A program made the position numbers and the translations under genes. Under the pieces are notes generated by a model. That model worked only from the letters and a program-made list of their open reading frames with translations. It searched no databases and was not told the DNA's origin. Below, in pieces: positions 18,701 to 26,850 of a stretch of 64,000 nt of DNA. Origin of the DNA: CAVXEH01 sp963805645 (lineage in GTDB: Bacteria > Chloroflexota > Limnocylindria > QHBO01). The DNA lies in contig CAWDVA010000005.1 of the NCBI GenBank assembly GCA_963805645.1, positions 1 to 64,000 on the forward strand, read 5' to 3'. Every line of letters begins with the position of its first letter. Position 1 is the first letter of the stretch.

Positions 18701-18948
18701 GAGATCTAGTTCCCTATTGGGTGTATGCGCCAGAGGGTGGGGCCCGGATCGAGCGCTACGTGCCAGCGATGCCGTTGAGCCGTGACGCCGTGCAGCTCGA
18801 GCGGTTACGGAGAAGTCTGGCCGCCTACCGGCTGGTCTTTGGCCAGCCTCGACAGGAAGACCTGCTCGCGTTCCTCGGGGGACGCATGTCAGCCGATCAG
18901 GTGGCCGCTCTCGCCGACCAGCTCCGTATTGATCTTTCGCCACGATGA
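15738..18948 (+). pseudogene. SNF2-type SF2 helicase, N-terminal half split by frameshifts
   Basis: Large DNA-dependent ATPase, about 1070 residues after repair. Start is ATG 15738 (MKGLKDFQRRTVDYVFKRL), a Q-motif-like opening. Motif I is FLVADEVGLGKT once an extra G near 15827 is removed; motif II is VIILDEFQRFRHL (about 16497); motif III is LSATPYKM (about 16640). The C-terminal half is unbroken from about 17140 and holds RLIFSSWTVAPQA, LASTSLGQEGLDFHQ and DMEQREGRIHRYKG. The frame shifts near 15827, 16222, 16250, 16400, 16445, 16617, 17095 and 17140. Every SF2 motif survives, so sequence error is more likely than decay. Its TGA overlaps the DUF429 start (ATGA). It is comparable in kind to the helicases of DISARM-like systems, but no such system is identified. 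Confidence 0.75.
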
Positions 18949-19598
18949 CAAGAGTGGCCGGGGTTGACATTTCCAGCACCGCGGCCAACGTCGTCGTGCT
19001 CGACGCAGCGCTCGACGTTATCGACGCACGGCTGTGGTCTGCCGCTGACCCGGGCGGACTTGCAGACCACTTGACTGGCTGCGATGTCGTGGCGATCGAT
19101 GCCCCCGATCGCTGGAGCCGTGGGCCCATACCGGAGCATGCCGGTCTGTCGCCTAAGTTCGATGCCGCACGGTGCGCTGAATTCGAGCTAGCGAGGAAGT
19201 TTCGCTATTGGGTGCCGTGGGTGACGCCTCAACAGCCGGCGCCAGGCACGGAAGGGCGCCACGCCTGGATCCAGCGCGGCATCGAGCTATTTGAGCATCT
19301 CCCATACGGAACGACAGCGATCGAGGTGTACCCGCACTCCATATTCCGTCGCTTGGCCGGCGAGCAAGGGCTGCCGCCCAAGTCCAGACTCGCGGGACTG
19401 TTGATGCGAGCTCAGTTGCTGGTTGCAGCGGGGATGTCAGTGGACTTCCTCGAGATGTGGTCCCACGACTCGCTGGACGCCGCGGCCGCAGCGGTGGTCG
19501 CGCTGCATGCAGTCCTCGGCAAGGCCGAGCGCGTCTCATGCGACCACGATGGCTCTGCCATGTGGCTTCCGGCCCGCCTGGAGGGCGCTAGTGGTTGA
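18945..19598 (+). CDS. DUF429 family RNase H-like protein
   Basis: 217 residues with DUF429 features: N-terminal VAGVDISSTAANVVVLD (first acidic strand of an RNase H fold), VVAIDAPDRW, the signature AIEVYPHSIFRRLAG, and a final DSLDAAAAAVVAL helix with an acidic residue. DUF429 proteins are predicted nucleases from conserved acidic residues on an RNase H fold; activity is not proven. It overlaps the helicase stop by 4 bases (ATGA) and the next gene by 8, so it is translated as part of the same operon and may be the nuclease or processing component. Confidence 0.75.
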   Translation: MTRVAGVDISSTAANVVVLDAALDVIDARLWSAADPGGLADHLTGCDVVAIDAPDRWSRGPIPEHAGLSPKFDAARCAEFELARKFRYWVPWVTPQQPAPGTEGRHAWIQRGIELFEHLPYGTTAIEVYPHSIFRRLAGEQGLPPKSRLAGLLMRAQLLVAAGMSVDFLEMWSHDSLDAAAAAVVALHAVLGKAERVSCDHDGSAMWLPARLEGASG

Positions 19599-20439
19599 GG
19601 CGCTGGATGCCCTGCTATCGAAAGCACGCGGCGCATCGCGCAACGACCGGATTGACATTCGCGATGCCGTCGCCGCCCACGGGGTGGCAGCCGTGGAAGC
19701 AATGGGGGAGTGGCTTGCAGACCCTTTGTTGTCGCGCTTCGCCGTCCGAGTAATTGGAAGGGTCGCCGACCTAGGTGAACGTAATGCCGCGCTCGTGGCG
19801 CTGCGCCTTGGCAGAGAGGAGGGCACGCCGGACCAACAAGCTGATATCGATGCTGAGCTGCGGCGGCTGGGCGTTGTACTTCAACCGAGATCGCGTGGCC
19901 ATCGAACACTCCGGGCTTCACCTCCGGCAGACGAAGGCGTCCCAGGTTGGATGATGCGTACCAACCGCGCTATCGCTGAATGGCTTTGGAGTGAAGTCGA
20001 AGCCGGCCGCCTGCGCCAAGGATGGGGCTATCAGCCCAAGCAAGAGCTCACGCTGCTTCGACATCGGCGCGAAGCAGGAGAACCAATGGACCGCGACGAC
20101 GATTGGGCGTGGCCGAACCGCCGCATGATGGCGGACGAATCTGATGGGATGCAGATTGGTGATCTTGTGTTCAGTCCGCACCTGCCACGCGAATGGCGTT
20201 GGTCAGTTTTGAGGATCGCCGGGCACTATCGATACGAGATCGACCCTAATCGGCACGACTACGGCCACATCCTTCCGGTCGAGATCCTCAAGGCGGACAT
20301 CCCCGATGATGGCCTGACGCCAGAGCTCCGGTGGGTTCGTAGCTATCCAGCCAGGCTCAGGCGTCTTACCCGGCAGGCGTACGAGGATCTCGAGGATGCA
20401 ACCGGCGCAGAGGGACTGAATGCTGATCAAGGAGGCTGA
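19591..20439 (+). CDS. Unknown protein with HEAT-like N-terminus and possible PUA/EVE-like domain
   Basis: 282 residues from GTG 19591, which overlaps the DUF429 stop by 8 bases. The first 90 residues are helical with HEAT-like spacing (DIRDAVAAHG, RFAVRVIGRVADLG). The remainder has EWLWSEVEAGRLRQGWGY, MQIGDLVFSPHLP, WSVLRIAGHYRYEI and DYGHILPVEIL. This pattern (entry helix, GWG loop, GD-V strand, Y-x-H-x-PV end) recalls PUA/EVE-type readers of modified nucleic acid bases, which occur in restriction and defence islands. The domain call is tentative. It overlaps the next gene by 20 bases. Confidence 0.55.
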   Translation: MVEALDALLSKARGASRNDRIDIRDAVAAHGVAAVEAMGEWLADPLLSRFAVRVIGRVADLGERNAALVALRLGREEGTPDQQADIDAELRRLGVVLQPRSRGHRTLRASPPADEGVPGWMMRTNRAIAEWLWSEVEAGRLRQGWGYQPKQELTLLRHRREAGEPMDRDDDWAWPNRRMMADESDGMQIGDLVFSPHLPREWRWSVLRIAGHYRYEIDPNRHDYGHILPVEILKADIPDDGLTPELRWVRSYPARLRRLTRQAYEDLEDATGAEGLNADQGG

Positions 20440-21346
20440 CGACCGAACGGCAGACATCAAGGTCCTGGAAGCTCTCCTGACGCGGCCAGGGCTTGATGCA
20501 ACTCCCAAGCGCGCTATCGAGGCGGAGCTCCGCAGGCTCAAGGCCGGCGTTCGTGGCGAACGAGAGGCGGCGTACGAAATCGAGTTCCACTACGGGCAGA
20601 ACCCGAACCGAATGACGATCCACGACCTGCGGCTGGAGGTGGACGGCCGGGTAGCCCAAATCGACCATCTCCTCATTGATCGTCTGCTCGGAATCTGGGT
20701 ATGCGAGAGCAAGCACTTCTCCGAAGGGGTAGCCGTCGACGAGTTCGGCGAATGGACGGGCTTCTACAACCATCGGCCATTTGGCATTGGCTCGCCGATC
20801 GAGCAGAACCGAAAACACATTGCCGTGCTGGGCGATGCCTTTGCCAAGCGGCTGGTGGAATTGCCGAGACGCTTAGGCGTGGGCATCAAACCCGAAGTCC
20901 GCGGGCTTGTGCTCGTGTCGAAGACCGCTCGGATCAGTCGGCCGAAGACGAAGGCAGCCCGCTCGCGGATCCTCGGCCTGGAGTCGGTGATCAAGGTCGA
21001 CCAGCTGAAGCCGATGCTGGACAAGGACTGGGATGAGAAAGGTGTGACCGCCTTCCGGCGGCTGGTCTCGCCATCCACGATCGAAGCCCTTGCGCGCCAT
21101 CTTGTGGCGCTGCATCGGCCAGCCTCCTTTGACTGGCCCGCAAAGTTCGGCCTGTCCGACAGAGCACCTGAGGATGGTGAGATCGATCGCTCCACTGCCA
21201 CCGCTGACGATGACGCGGCGACGTGCGACAGCTGTGGTCGAAAGGTCTCACGAGCGGTGATCGAGTTCTGCCAGGCACGGAACCAGCTGTTCAACGACCG
21301 AATCCTGTGCATGGATTGTCAGCGGAAGGCTCGACGCGGCTACTAG
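20420..21346 (+). CDS. NERD-domain nuclease-related protein with C-terminal zinc ribbon
   Basis: 308 residues. The NERD core covers about residues 45-170: GEREAAYEIEFHYG, then DGRVAQIDHLLIDR and VCESKHFSEG, the E-D-ExK arrangement of restriction-like nucleases. The C-terminus has CDSCGRK, a single Cys (EFCQARNQLF) and CMDCQRK, a topoisomerase-like zinc ribbon that would grip DNA. It is the last gene of the seven-gene coupled chain. Downstream (21347-21528) only a short GGGGC-GA-GCCCC element and no gene were seen before the convergent gene. Confidence 0.8.
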   Translation: MLIKEADDRTADIKVLEALLTRPGLDATPKRAIEAELRRLKAGVRGEREAAYEIEFHYGQNPNRMTIHDLRLEVDGRVAQIDHLLIDRLLGIWVCESKHFSEGVAVDEFGEWTGFYNHRPFGIGSPIEQNRKHIAVLGDAFAKRLVELPRRLGVGIKPEVRGLVLVSKTARISRPKTKAARSRILGLESVIKVDQLKPMLDKDWDEKGVTAFRRLVSPSTIEALARHLVALHRPASFDWPAKFGLSDRAPEDGEIDRSTATADDDAATCDSCGRKVSRAVIEFCQARNQLFNDRILCMDCQRKARRGY

Positions 21347-21528
21347 GGGCGAGCCCCCTGTCGGCCACGTCGTAGGCATTCGGGTGAGGACGGATTGCCG
21401 CAACCCGCGTTCGACGCCTTGCAGGTCCCGAATTTGCGCGGCCGCAACACGAGGGCGGGAGCCCCGTTGTCATGCCGGAGCGCCCACCGGTCTCCCCCCT
21501 CGGAGGCGAATCGCCGCAGGCGGAATCC

Positions 21529-22503
21529 TCAGTCGATCCTCACGCCGCCAGCGTCGCTGAGGACGGTCAGCACCTCGCCCTCGCTCACCAAGTCGCGCAG
21601 ACTGCGACCAACCCGCAGGACTCCAGATCGCTCTCGGTCCGGTCCCATCCTGGGATCCCAGGAAACGTTCATGGCGCGGCCTCGCAATCTGACGTCAATG
21701 ACAGTCTTTGCCGTGGGCAGCACCTGTTTGGTGAGTGCGGCCCCCGACGCGGGAATGCGGATCTGGCCGGCGCGCAAGTCAGCGGCGGTGACACGCTGCG
21801 TGCGACTCCGTCCCGCGGTTCCCGGCGAGACCTCTCTTAGCTGAGTCGTCTGGCTCTGTTGTCGAGCCGGAATGGTCGGAACGTGCGGCGCATCGTGGGA
21901 TCGTGATTCGCGCGCCCCTCGCAGGCCGTGTGCCTTCCTTGTCCCCGCGGGCCACTCAAGGTTGGCGAACGGGAAGGGATGGCGCTGATCGATGAGCATG
22001 TCCTTGGTTGTCTCCGACACCCCGTCGCAAAACCAACGGATCATCTCGCCCTCGGCAGACTCCGGATCGGTACACGGTGCGTAGTGAACCCACAACCCTT
22101 CAAGAGGCGACAGCAATTTGAGGAAGTAGCCGCCCGAATGCGGCCGGCTGGCCCCGATGGGCGTTCGGTAGTAGTCACCCAGTCTGGAGGACAGATTCGT
22201 GGCCCGCCCGATGTAGACGATGATCTCGTCCGGAAGCCAGAATCCTTCGATGCGACGCTTCAGCTGATCCGCAGCTGGCCGAGTGCCGTCGAGCGTGAGC
22301 CGGGGACACCTGGAGAGCCACGCTCGAAACGCGTCGTCATTGAAGGGTGGCCGTGGGAGAGCCGCGTCGAACGCATCAAGCGACGAGGTGAGGCTAACCA
22401 CGTAGACCCCGGACTCACGAGTCCGTGGTCGCTTTCCCCATGTCAGCGGACCATGGCTGGCAAGCCCCACGGCGGCGAACACCTCAGCTACCGATGTTGG
22501 CAT
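21529..22503 (-). CDS. GIY-YIG nuclease-like protein with extra C-terminal domain
   Basis: 324 residues. The N-terminal domain has SGVYVVSLT and IIVYIGRATNLSSRLGDYY, matching GIY-YIG nucleases (first motif as GVY, second as VYIG followed by R/L spacing), with an acidic SAEGEMIRW further on that could supply the metal-binding Glu. After a linker, the last 85 residues (DLRAGQIRIPASG, VIDVRLRGRAMNVSW, SGVLRVGRSLRDLV) form a separate beta-rich domain that could recognise DNA. It is divergent from the DUF4236 gene and convergent with the NERD gene. A restriction-type endonuclease is the favoured guess. Start ATG 22503. Confidence 0.6.
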   Translation of the reverse strand: MPTSVAEVFAAVGLASHGPLTWGKRPRTRESGVYVVSLTSSLDAFDAALPRPPFNDDAFRAWLSRCPRLTLDGTRPAADQLKRRIEGFWLPDEIIVYIGRATNLSSRLGDYYRTPIGASRPHSGGYFLKLLSPLEGLWVHYAPCTDPESAEGEMIRWFCDGVSETTKDMLIDQRHPFPFANLEWPAGTRKAHGLRGARESRSHDAPHVPTIPARQQSQTTQLREVSPGTAGRSRTQRVTAADLRAGQIRIPASGAALTKQVLPTAKTVIDVRLRGRAMNVSWDPRMGPDRERSGVLRVGRSLRDLVSEGEVLTVLSDAGGVRID

Positions 22504-22586
22504 TTGGCCATCCTACGCTGCGGTACCCTGGAACCGTACAGTGCCGACAGCTCGGCGTTGCCAGTCGGATGATGGGCAGAGGTGGT

Positions 22587-22877
22587 ATGGGCTGGCGTCT
22601 CTTTAAGCGTATCCCGCTCGGGCGGGGACTGACTGTGAACCTCTCGCGATCAGGACCAAGCCTCTCCTTCGGCCGGCGCGGCGCCAGGATGACTGTTGGA
22701 AGGCGCGGGATTCGTCGCACCCTAGGCTTTCCGGGCACTGGTGTCTCCTACACGGAAGCCACAGGGTGGCCGGACCGCGCCAAGGGAGCGCCGGCTGCGG
22801 TGCGAGTCTGCCCTAAGTGCTCGAGCCCGACTGGCAAAGCCTGGATCACCTGCCCGCAGTGCGGCACCCGGCTCTAG
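22587..22877 (+). CDS. DUF4236 domain protein with C-terminal zinc ribbon
   Basis: 96 residues from ATG 22587. The N-terminal 55 residues are a clear DUF4236 domain: MGWRLFKRIPLGRGLTVNLS, then SFGRRGARMTVGRRG, LGFPGTGVSYTE. The end is a zinc ribbon, CPKCSSPTGKAWITCPQCG. DUF4236 has no known function. I chose ATG 22587 over 22569/22572 because the domain begins there and a purine-rich AGAGGTGG precedes it. It is followed after 28 bases by the vWA gene with ribosome site AGGGGAG, and may be co-transcribed with the triad. Confidence 0.75.
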   Translation: MGWRLFKRIPLGRGLTVNLSRSGPSLSFGRRGARMTVGRRGIRRTLGFPGTGVSYTEATGWPDRAKGAPAAVRVCPKCSSPTGKAWITCPQCGTRL

Positions 22878-22905
22878 TCCACAAGAAGTAGGGGAGCAGT
22901 AAGCG

Positions 22906-23757
22906 ATGTACGACGCTCAGATAAGCCGCGCCAACCCTTCTTGCTTTCTGTTCTTGGTCGATCAATCGGGTTCTATGGCGAGCCCGTGGGGAGGCGGTTC
23001 CGGTAGGAACAAGGCAGACGAGCTCGCGACAATTCTCAATCGGCTCCTACAAAACCTGGTCCTTCGGTGTGCAAAGGAAGAGGGCATTCGGCACTATTAC
23101 GATGTGGGAGTCATTGGGTATGGAGAGCGAGTCGGCCCAGCGTTGGGCGGCGTGCTCGCCAACCAAGACCTGGTGGCTATCGATCAGCTGGGGGAAAGTC
23201 CCATCCGGGTCGAGGAGCGTACAAAGAAGGTCGACGACGGAGTCGGAGGTCTTCTCGATCAGACCGTCAAGCTGCCGATCTGGGTAGATCCTGTATCCGG
23301 CAATGGCACCCCAATGGTGGCTGCGATTGAGCGTGCCGTGACGATCCTGCAGCACTGGACCGAACAACACCCTGATTCGTTTCCGCCAATTGTGTGGAAC
23401 CTGACGGATGGGGAGCCGACCGATGGCGATCCGTCTGCCGTGGCCGAGCGCCTCAAGAATCTTGGTACAGCGGACGGGAAGGTGCTGCTCCTCAACTGCC
23501 ACATCTCGTCAGTGAGCGGTACCCCGATTGAGTTTCCTGCTTCGGAAGGCGAGCTCCCCGACGAGCCGGCTCAGCTTCTGTTCAGGATGTCCAGCCCACT
23601 CCCGGCCTTTATCAGCCGCGAGGCGGCCAAAGAAGGGATGCCGATCCACCCGGAGTCCCGGGGCTTCGTCTTCCAGAGCGACGCCGTGGCTGTGATCCGG
23701 TTCCTCGAGATCGGCACCCGGCCAAGCAACATGGCCGACGTTCCACAAATGGAGTAG
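22906..23757 (+). CDS. vWA-domain protein (TerY/YegL-like)
   Basis: 283 residues that are essentially one von Willebrand A domain. The MIDAS metal site is complete: DQSGSM near residue 20, the Thr of GNGTPM near 140, and the Asp of LTDGEPTDGD near 165. vWA proteins of this type form a conserved triad with a PP2C phosphatase and a kinase (TerY-P; YegL-YegK-YegI in E. coli), proposed to act in stress or phage response. Only 3 bases separate its stop from the phosphatase start, which supports the assignment. Confidence 0.85.
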   Translation: MYDAQISRANPSCFLFLVDQSGSMASPWGGGSGRNKADELATILNRLLQNLVLRCAKEEGIRHYYDVGVIGYGERVGPALGGVLANQDLVAIDQLGESPIRVEERTKKVDDGVGGLLDQTVKLPIWVDPVSGNGTPMVAAIERAVTILQHWTEQHPDSFPPIVWNLTDGEPTDGDPSAVAERLKNLGTADGKVLLLNCHISSVSGTPIEFPASEGELPDEPAQLLFRMSSPLPAFISREAAKEGMPIHPESRGFVFQSDAVAVIRFLEIGTRPSNMADVPQME

Positions 23758-23760
23758 TCG

Positions 23761-24483
23761 GTGTCATTCCGGCACGTCACCCTGTTTGAGCCAAAGTCCG
23801 GTTACGGGGTAGACGAGTACGAGGACGCCTTCTGGCCTCCGTCGCGGGAGTCGGGAGCGAACCGTTTTGCAGTCGCGGATGGGGCGACGGAGAGCTCGTA
23901 CTCTCGAGGCTGGGCCGAACTCCTCGTCGAGGCGTACGGCATGGGTCTGCCTGGGAACAGCCTCGGCCGCTCATTGGCCACCCTCCGCTCGCAATGGCGC
24001 GACGCACACCCTGTCGCCGGTCTCCCATGGTACGCGGAGCAGAAGCTTGCCTTGGGCGCCTTCGCAGCTCTCCTCGGTGTCCGTGTCAATCTGCTTGGAA
24101 AGGAGAGGCGAGCGACCGCGATCGCCGTCGGAGACTGCTGCCTCGCACATCTTCGAGGTGAAGAGTTCTGTTGTTCCTTTCCAATGACGGCCGCATCGGA
24201 CTTTGGGCTTCACCCAGAGCTCTTGGGGTCCGTGGTGACCGACGGCCGCGAGGTACCGAACTTCAGGCGCCGCCGAATTCGAGTTGGCAGCGACGACAGG
24301 CTATTCCTCATGACCGATGCGATCGCGCAGTGGTTTCTCAACGAGCGCGAGTTGGGCAACGCGCCGTGGCGCGAGATCGAGGACCAGGCCGTCCGCGATT
24401 TCAAGCGATGGGTTCAACGGTGTCGCGAGGACCGTCGAATGCATGACGACGACGTCACCCTAACAGTCGTCTACCTGGGCTGA
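23761..24483 (+). CDS. PP2C-family protein phosphatase of the vWA-PP2C-kinase triad
   Basis: 240 residues. PP2C metal-binding motifs: FAVADGATESSYSRGWAELL near residue 40, IAVGDCCLAHLRG near 125, FLMTDAIAQWF near 185, and the terminal acidic MHDDDVTLTVV. It should dephosphorylate Ser/Thr residues set by the kinase encoded next. Start GTG 23761; only one base lies between its TGA and the kinase ATG, so dosage is probably coupled. Confidence 0.85.
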   Translation: MSFRHVTLFEPKSGYGVDEYEDAFWPPSRESGANRFAVADGATESSYSRGWAELLVEAYGMGLPGNSLGRSLATLRSQWRDAHPVAGLPWYAEQKLALGAFAALLGVRVNLLGKERRATAIAVGDCCLAHLRGEEFCCSFPMTAASDFGLHPELLGSVVTDGREVPNFRRRRIRVGSDDRLFLMTDAIAQWFLNERELGNAPWREIEDQAVRDFKRWVQRCREDRRMHDDDVTLTVVYLG

Positions 24484-24484
24484 A

Positions 24485-26608
24485 ATGGCTTGGCCCGCGC
24501 CTCAGGACTACAACGAGGCGTTGCAGAATCTGAGTGCCACTCTAGCCGATACTGAGCTCCGCCTTGGTGCCGCAGCGCTAGGCACCCTTGGCCTCCCAAA
24601 GGCCGTCACCGGGCAGTTCGCGACCGTCTACCGCGTCTCCACGGCGGGTGGTGACTGGGCAGTCCGGTGCTTCCTCAGAGATATACCGGATCAGCGGGAA
24701 CGCTACCGCGCGATATCGGCGTACCTCGCCCAGGCGCGACTCCCGGAGGCAGTCGATTTCGAGTTCGTGCCACGCGGGATCCGCGTGGGAGGGACCTGGT
24801 ATCCGATCTTGAAGATGGATTGGGTGGATGGAACAACGCTGGATGCGTTCATCGAGCGCAACCTAGGCAATCGGCAGGTCCTGGGCAGGCTTGCGGACGC
24901 CTTCACGAGCCTAGTCACCAACCTGCGCGAACGAGACATGGCGCACGGGGACCTTCAACACGGGAACGTCTTGGTCGTTGAGCAAGGTGACGGGATATCC
25001 CTTCGCCTTGTTGACTACGACGGGATGTGGGTGCCATCCCTCCAGGGCAAAGCGAGCCACGAGATCGGGCATCCCAACTATCAACACCCGGCCCGAACAT
25101 TGGCGGATTTCGGAGCTCAGCTGGATACCTTCTCGGCTTGGAGCATTCTTACATCACTCCTTAGTCTCAGTGCCGAACCCGCACTCTGGTCACGGGTTCG
25201 AGTAGGCGATGAGCAGCTGCTGTTCCACAAGTCGGATTACGTTGAGCCTTGGAACTCGCGGGCGATGTCCGCGGTAAAGGAGCTCGTGAGCGCTGCAGTC
25301 AGCGAGCTCGGGTACGAGCTCGCAACGTACGCGCTTGAGCCATCGGTCCGGGAAATCCCATTTCCTCCTCAGATCAATTCTGGCGTGATTGGCTCGCCCT
25401 CTGAGGAGTCGGGTGTCGGGGAGGAGTGGTGGCGAGGGGCGCCCGAACCTCAGCCGCTAACGAATGCTGGTGAAGTGCCGTGGTGGCTGCCGGTCCCAGA
25501 GCCCGTGTTCTTCGGCGGACCCGCGTGGCAGGAGCGGCTACTTGCACTTGCCGGCGTCCTCGTCCTACTCGCGTTGATACCTGCATCCTGGATGATTCCC
25601 CCAATCCTAAGTTTGGGATTGGCAGGGATGTGCGTGCTGACTGTCGCGCTCGGCCTTCTCATGTCCTATCGGGAGCTGCCCGAGGTACGAGCTAAGCGGG
25701 AGGTTGCCTTAGGGTTGGCCGCGGCTCGAGCGAGCCTCGCAGAAGCACGAATGGTGAGCACGAACCTCGCCAGGCAGTTGAGCGGCGAGGTCGAGCAGCA
25801 AAGGAATCAGATTGCCGCTCTGGACAAACAACTTCACGCCACCAAAGCCTCGGAACTTGCCTCAGTCAAGAAGATCGAACAGGCGTTAGGGGCTAAGGTC
25901 AACGGGTTGCGAGCGAAGCAGACGACCCTGAAAGAGGCGGAGGATGCTGAAGTCGCGGAGACGTTGGCAAGTCTCAGGGCGGGTCAGTTGAAGGCACAGC
26001 TAGCAAGGGTCTCGGTGAACGCTTCCACCATCCCAGGAATTGGCGAAGCGCTCACCCAACGCCTCGCTGAGAGTGGGATCCGGAATGCCGCGGACTTCAC
26101 GGGCGTTTCGGTCGCCTATTTCTGGTCAGGGCCATACCAGAGGCTTGATGTTGGACTGAAGCTGTCCGCAGGAGTGGTTGTCCACGTGGATGGAATCGGG
26201 CAAGCAAAAGCCCGAGCACTCGACGAGTGGCGGAAAGCCTCAGTGACCCGACTGAGCCGATCCCTGCCAACAAGACTCTCTGAGAGCGTCGAGAGTGCGA
26301 TCCGAACGCGCTATGCGCATGATCGATTGCAGGCGAAACGGGAGGAGCAAGGACATTCTCAGTTCCTCGCCCTAGAGGTTAAACGCCTACGTGAACAGTC
26401 GGAGAAGAAGCACCGTGGCATCCGAGCTGACGTTGCACGGCTGGAGGGACAAGTGCGTCAGCGTGTGCGCGCCACTGACGAGCCGCGCCGCAAGGCCGAG
26501 GAGACTGTCCGATCCCGGCGAATGGAAGTAGCGAGGATGGAGGCGAGGCTCTCCAGCTACTCAGCCATCAGTTTTGCCATTTACCTCCTTCAGCTTGTCC
26601 AGACATGA
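24485..26608 (+). CDS. Membrane Ser/Thr kinase-like protein with coiled coil and helix-hairpin-helix
   Basis: 707 residues, similar in architecture to E. coli YegI. The N-terminal kinase-like domain (1-290) has the catalytic loop HGDLQHGNVLV and LVDYDGMW in place of DFG. The glycine loop is weak (AVTGQFATVYRV), as in this family. Two membrane segments follow (about 352-395; ALAGVLVLLALIPA and LAGMCVLTVALGLLM), then a long coiled coil (405-500). A double helix-hairpin-helix region comes next (IPGIGEALTQRLAESGI; VDGIGQAKARALDEW, about 515-580), and a second basic coiled coil. HhH motifs bind DNA, so the kinase may link membrane and DNA. It is the third member of the triad. Confidence 0.8.
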   Translation: MAWPAPQDYNEALQNLSATLADTELRLGAAALGTLGLPKAVTGQFATVYRVSTAGGDWAVRCFLRDIPDQRERYRAISAYLAQARLPEAVDFEFVPRGIRVGGTWYPILKMDWVDGTTLDAFIERNLGNRQVLGRLADAFTSLVTNLRERDMAHGDLQHGNVLVVEQGDGISLRLVDYDGMWVPSLQGKASHEIGHPNYQHPARTLADFGAQLDTFSAWSILTSLLSLSAEPALWSRVRVGDEQLLFHKSDYVEPWNSRAMSAVKELVSAAVSELGYELATYALEPSVREIPFPPQINSGVIGSPSEESGVGEEWWRGAPEPQPLTNAGEVPWWLPVPEPVFFGGPAWQERLLALAGVLVLLALIPASWMIPPILSLGLAGMCVLTVALGLLMSYRELPEVRAKREVALGLAAARASLAEARMVSTNLARQLSGEVEQQRNQIAALDKQLHATKASELASVKKIEQALGAKVNGLRAKQTTLKEAEDAEVAETLASLRAGQLKAQLARVSVNASTIPGIGEALTQRLAESGIRNAADFTGVSVAYFWSGPYQRLDVGLKLSAGVVVHVDGIGQAKARALDEWRKASVTRLSRSLPTRLSESVESAIRTRYAHDRLQAKREEQGHSQFLALEVKRLREQSEKKHRGIRADVARLEGQVRQRVRATDEPRRKAEETVRSRRMEVARMEARLSSYSAISFAIYLLQLVQT

Positions 26609-26654
26609 CCAGACGCGTGTTACACATCTGGTGCGGACGTCGGTCCCTCAGAGG

Positions 26655-26850
26655 ATGAGGTCCCGAGGAGAGAATCGCGTCAGCGCCGCATGGCTCCACA
26701 AGGAGTCCGGCCAGGTGCCCCGCGATGGCGAGGCGGATTTCCTGGTCGCTCATCCCGAGCTTGGATCATGGTGATCGAGGCCAAGGGCGGTGGCATCCGT
26801 CGCGTGAACCGGCAACGGGAGTCCGTCGACAGTCAATGGGGGAGGCCCAA
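26655..26850 (+). pseudogene. Remnant of a NERD-type nuclease gene
   Basis: Two adjacent pieces in different frames read as one NERD domain. The first is RSRGENRVSAAWLHKESG with RDGEADFLVAHPELG; a one-base loss near 26764 leads into IMVIEAKGGGIRRVNRQRESVDS. GEADF and EAKGG are the acidic metal-binding parts of a NERD nuclease. The gene then runs into the end of the oppositely oriented gene and has no helicase or other downstream domain, so it is a truncated relic. It is distinct from the complete NERD gene at 20.4-21.3 kb. Confidence 0.6.

Noticed and set aside
13602..18948. Programmed ribosomal frameshifting in the PLD and helicase genes
   Set aside because: Shifts are many, in both directions and without slippery sequences or following structures; sequence error explains them more simply.
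12363..18948. Assignment of the DUF6361-PLD-helicase genes to DISARM
   Set aside because: PLD and SNF2-type helicase are shared in kind, but no DUF1998 protein or DISARM-type methylase order is present, and DUF6361 is not a DISARM component I know.
21347..21528. Rho-independent terminator after the NERD gene
   Set aside because: The GGGGC/GCCCC pairing has a 2-base loop and no T-run, too weak to call.
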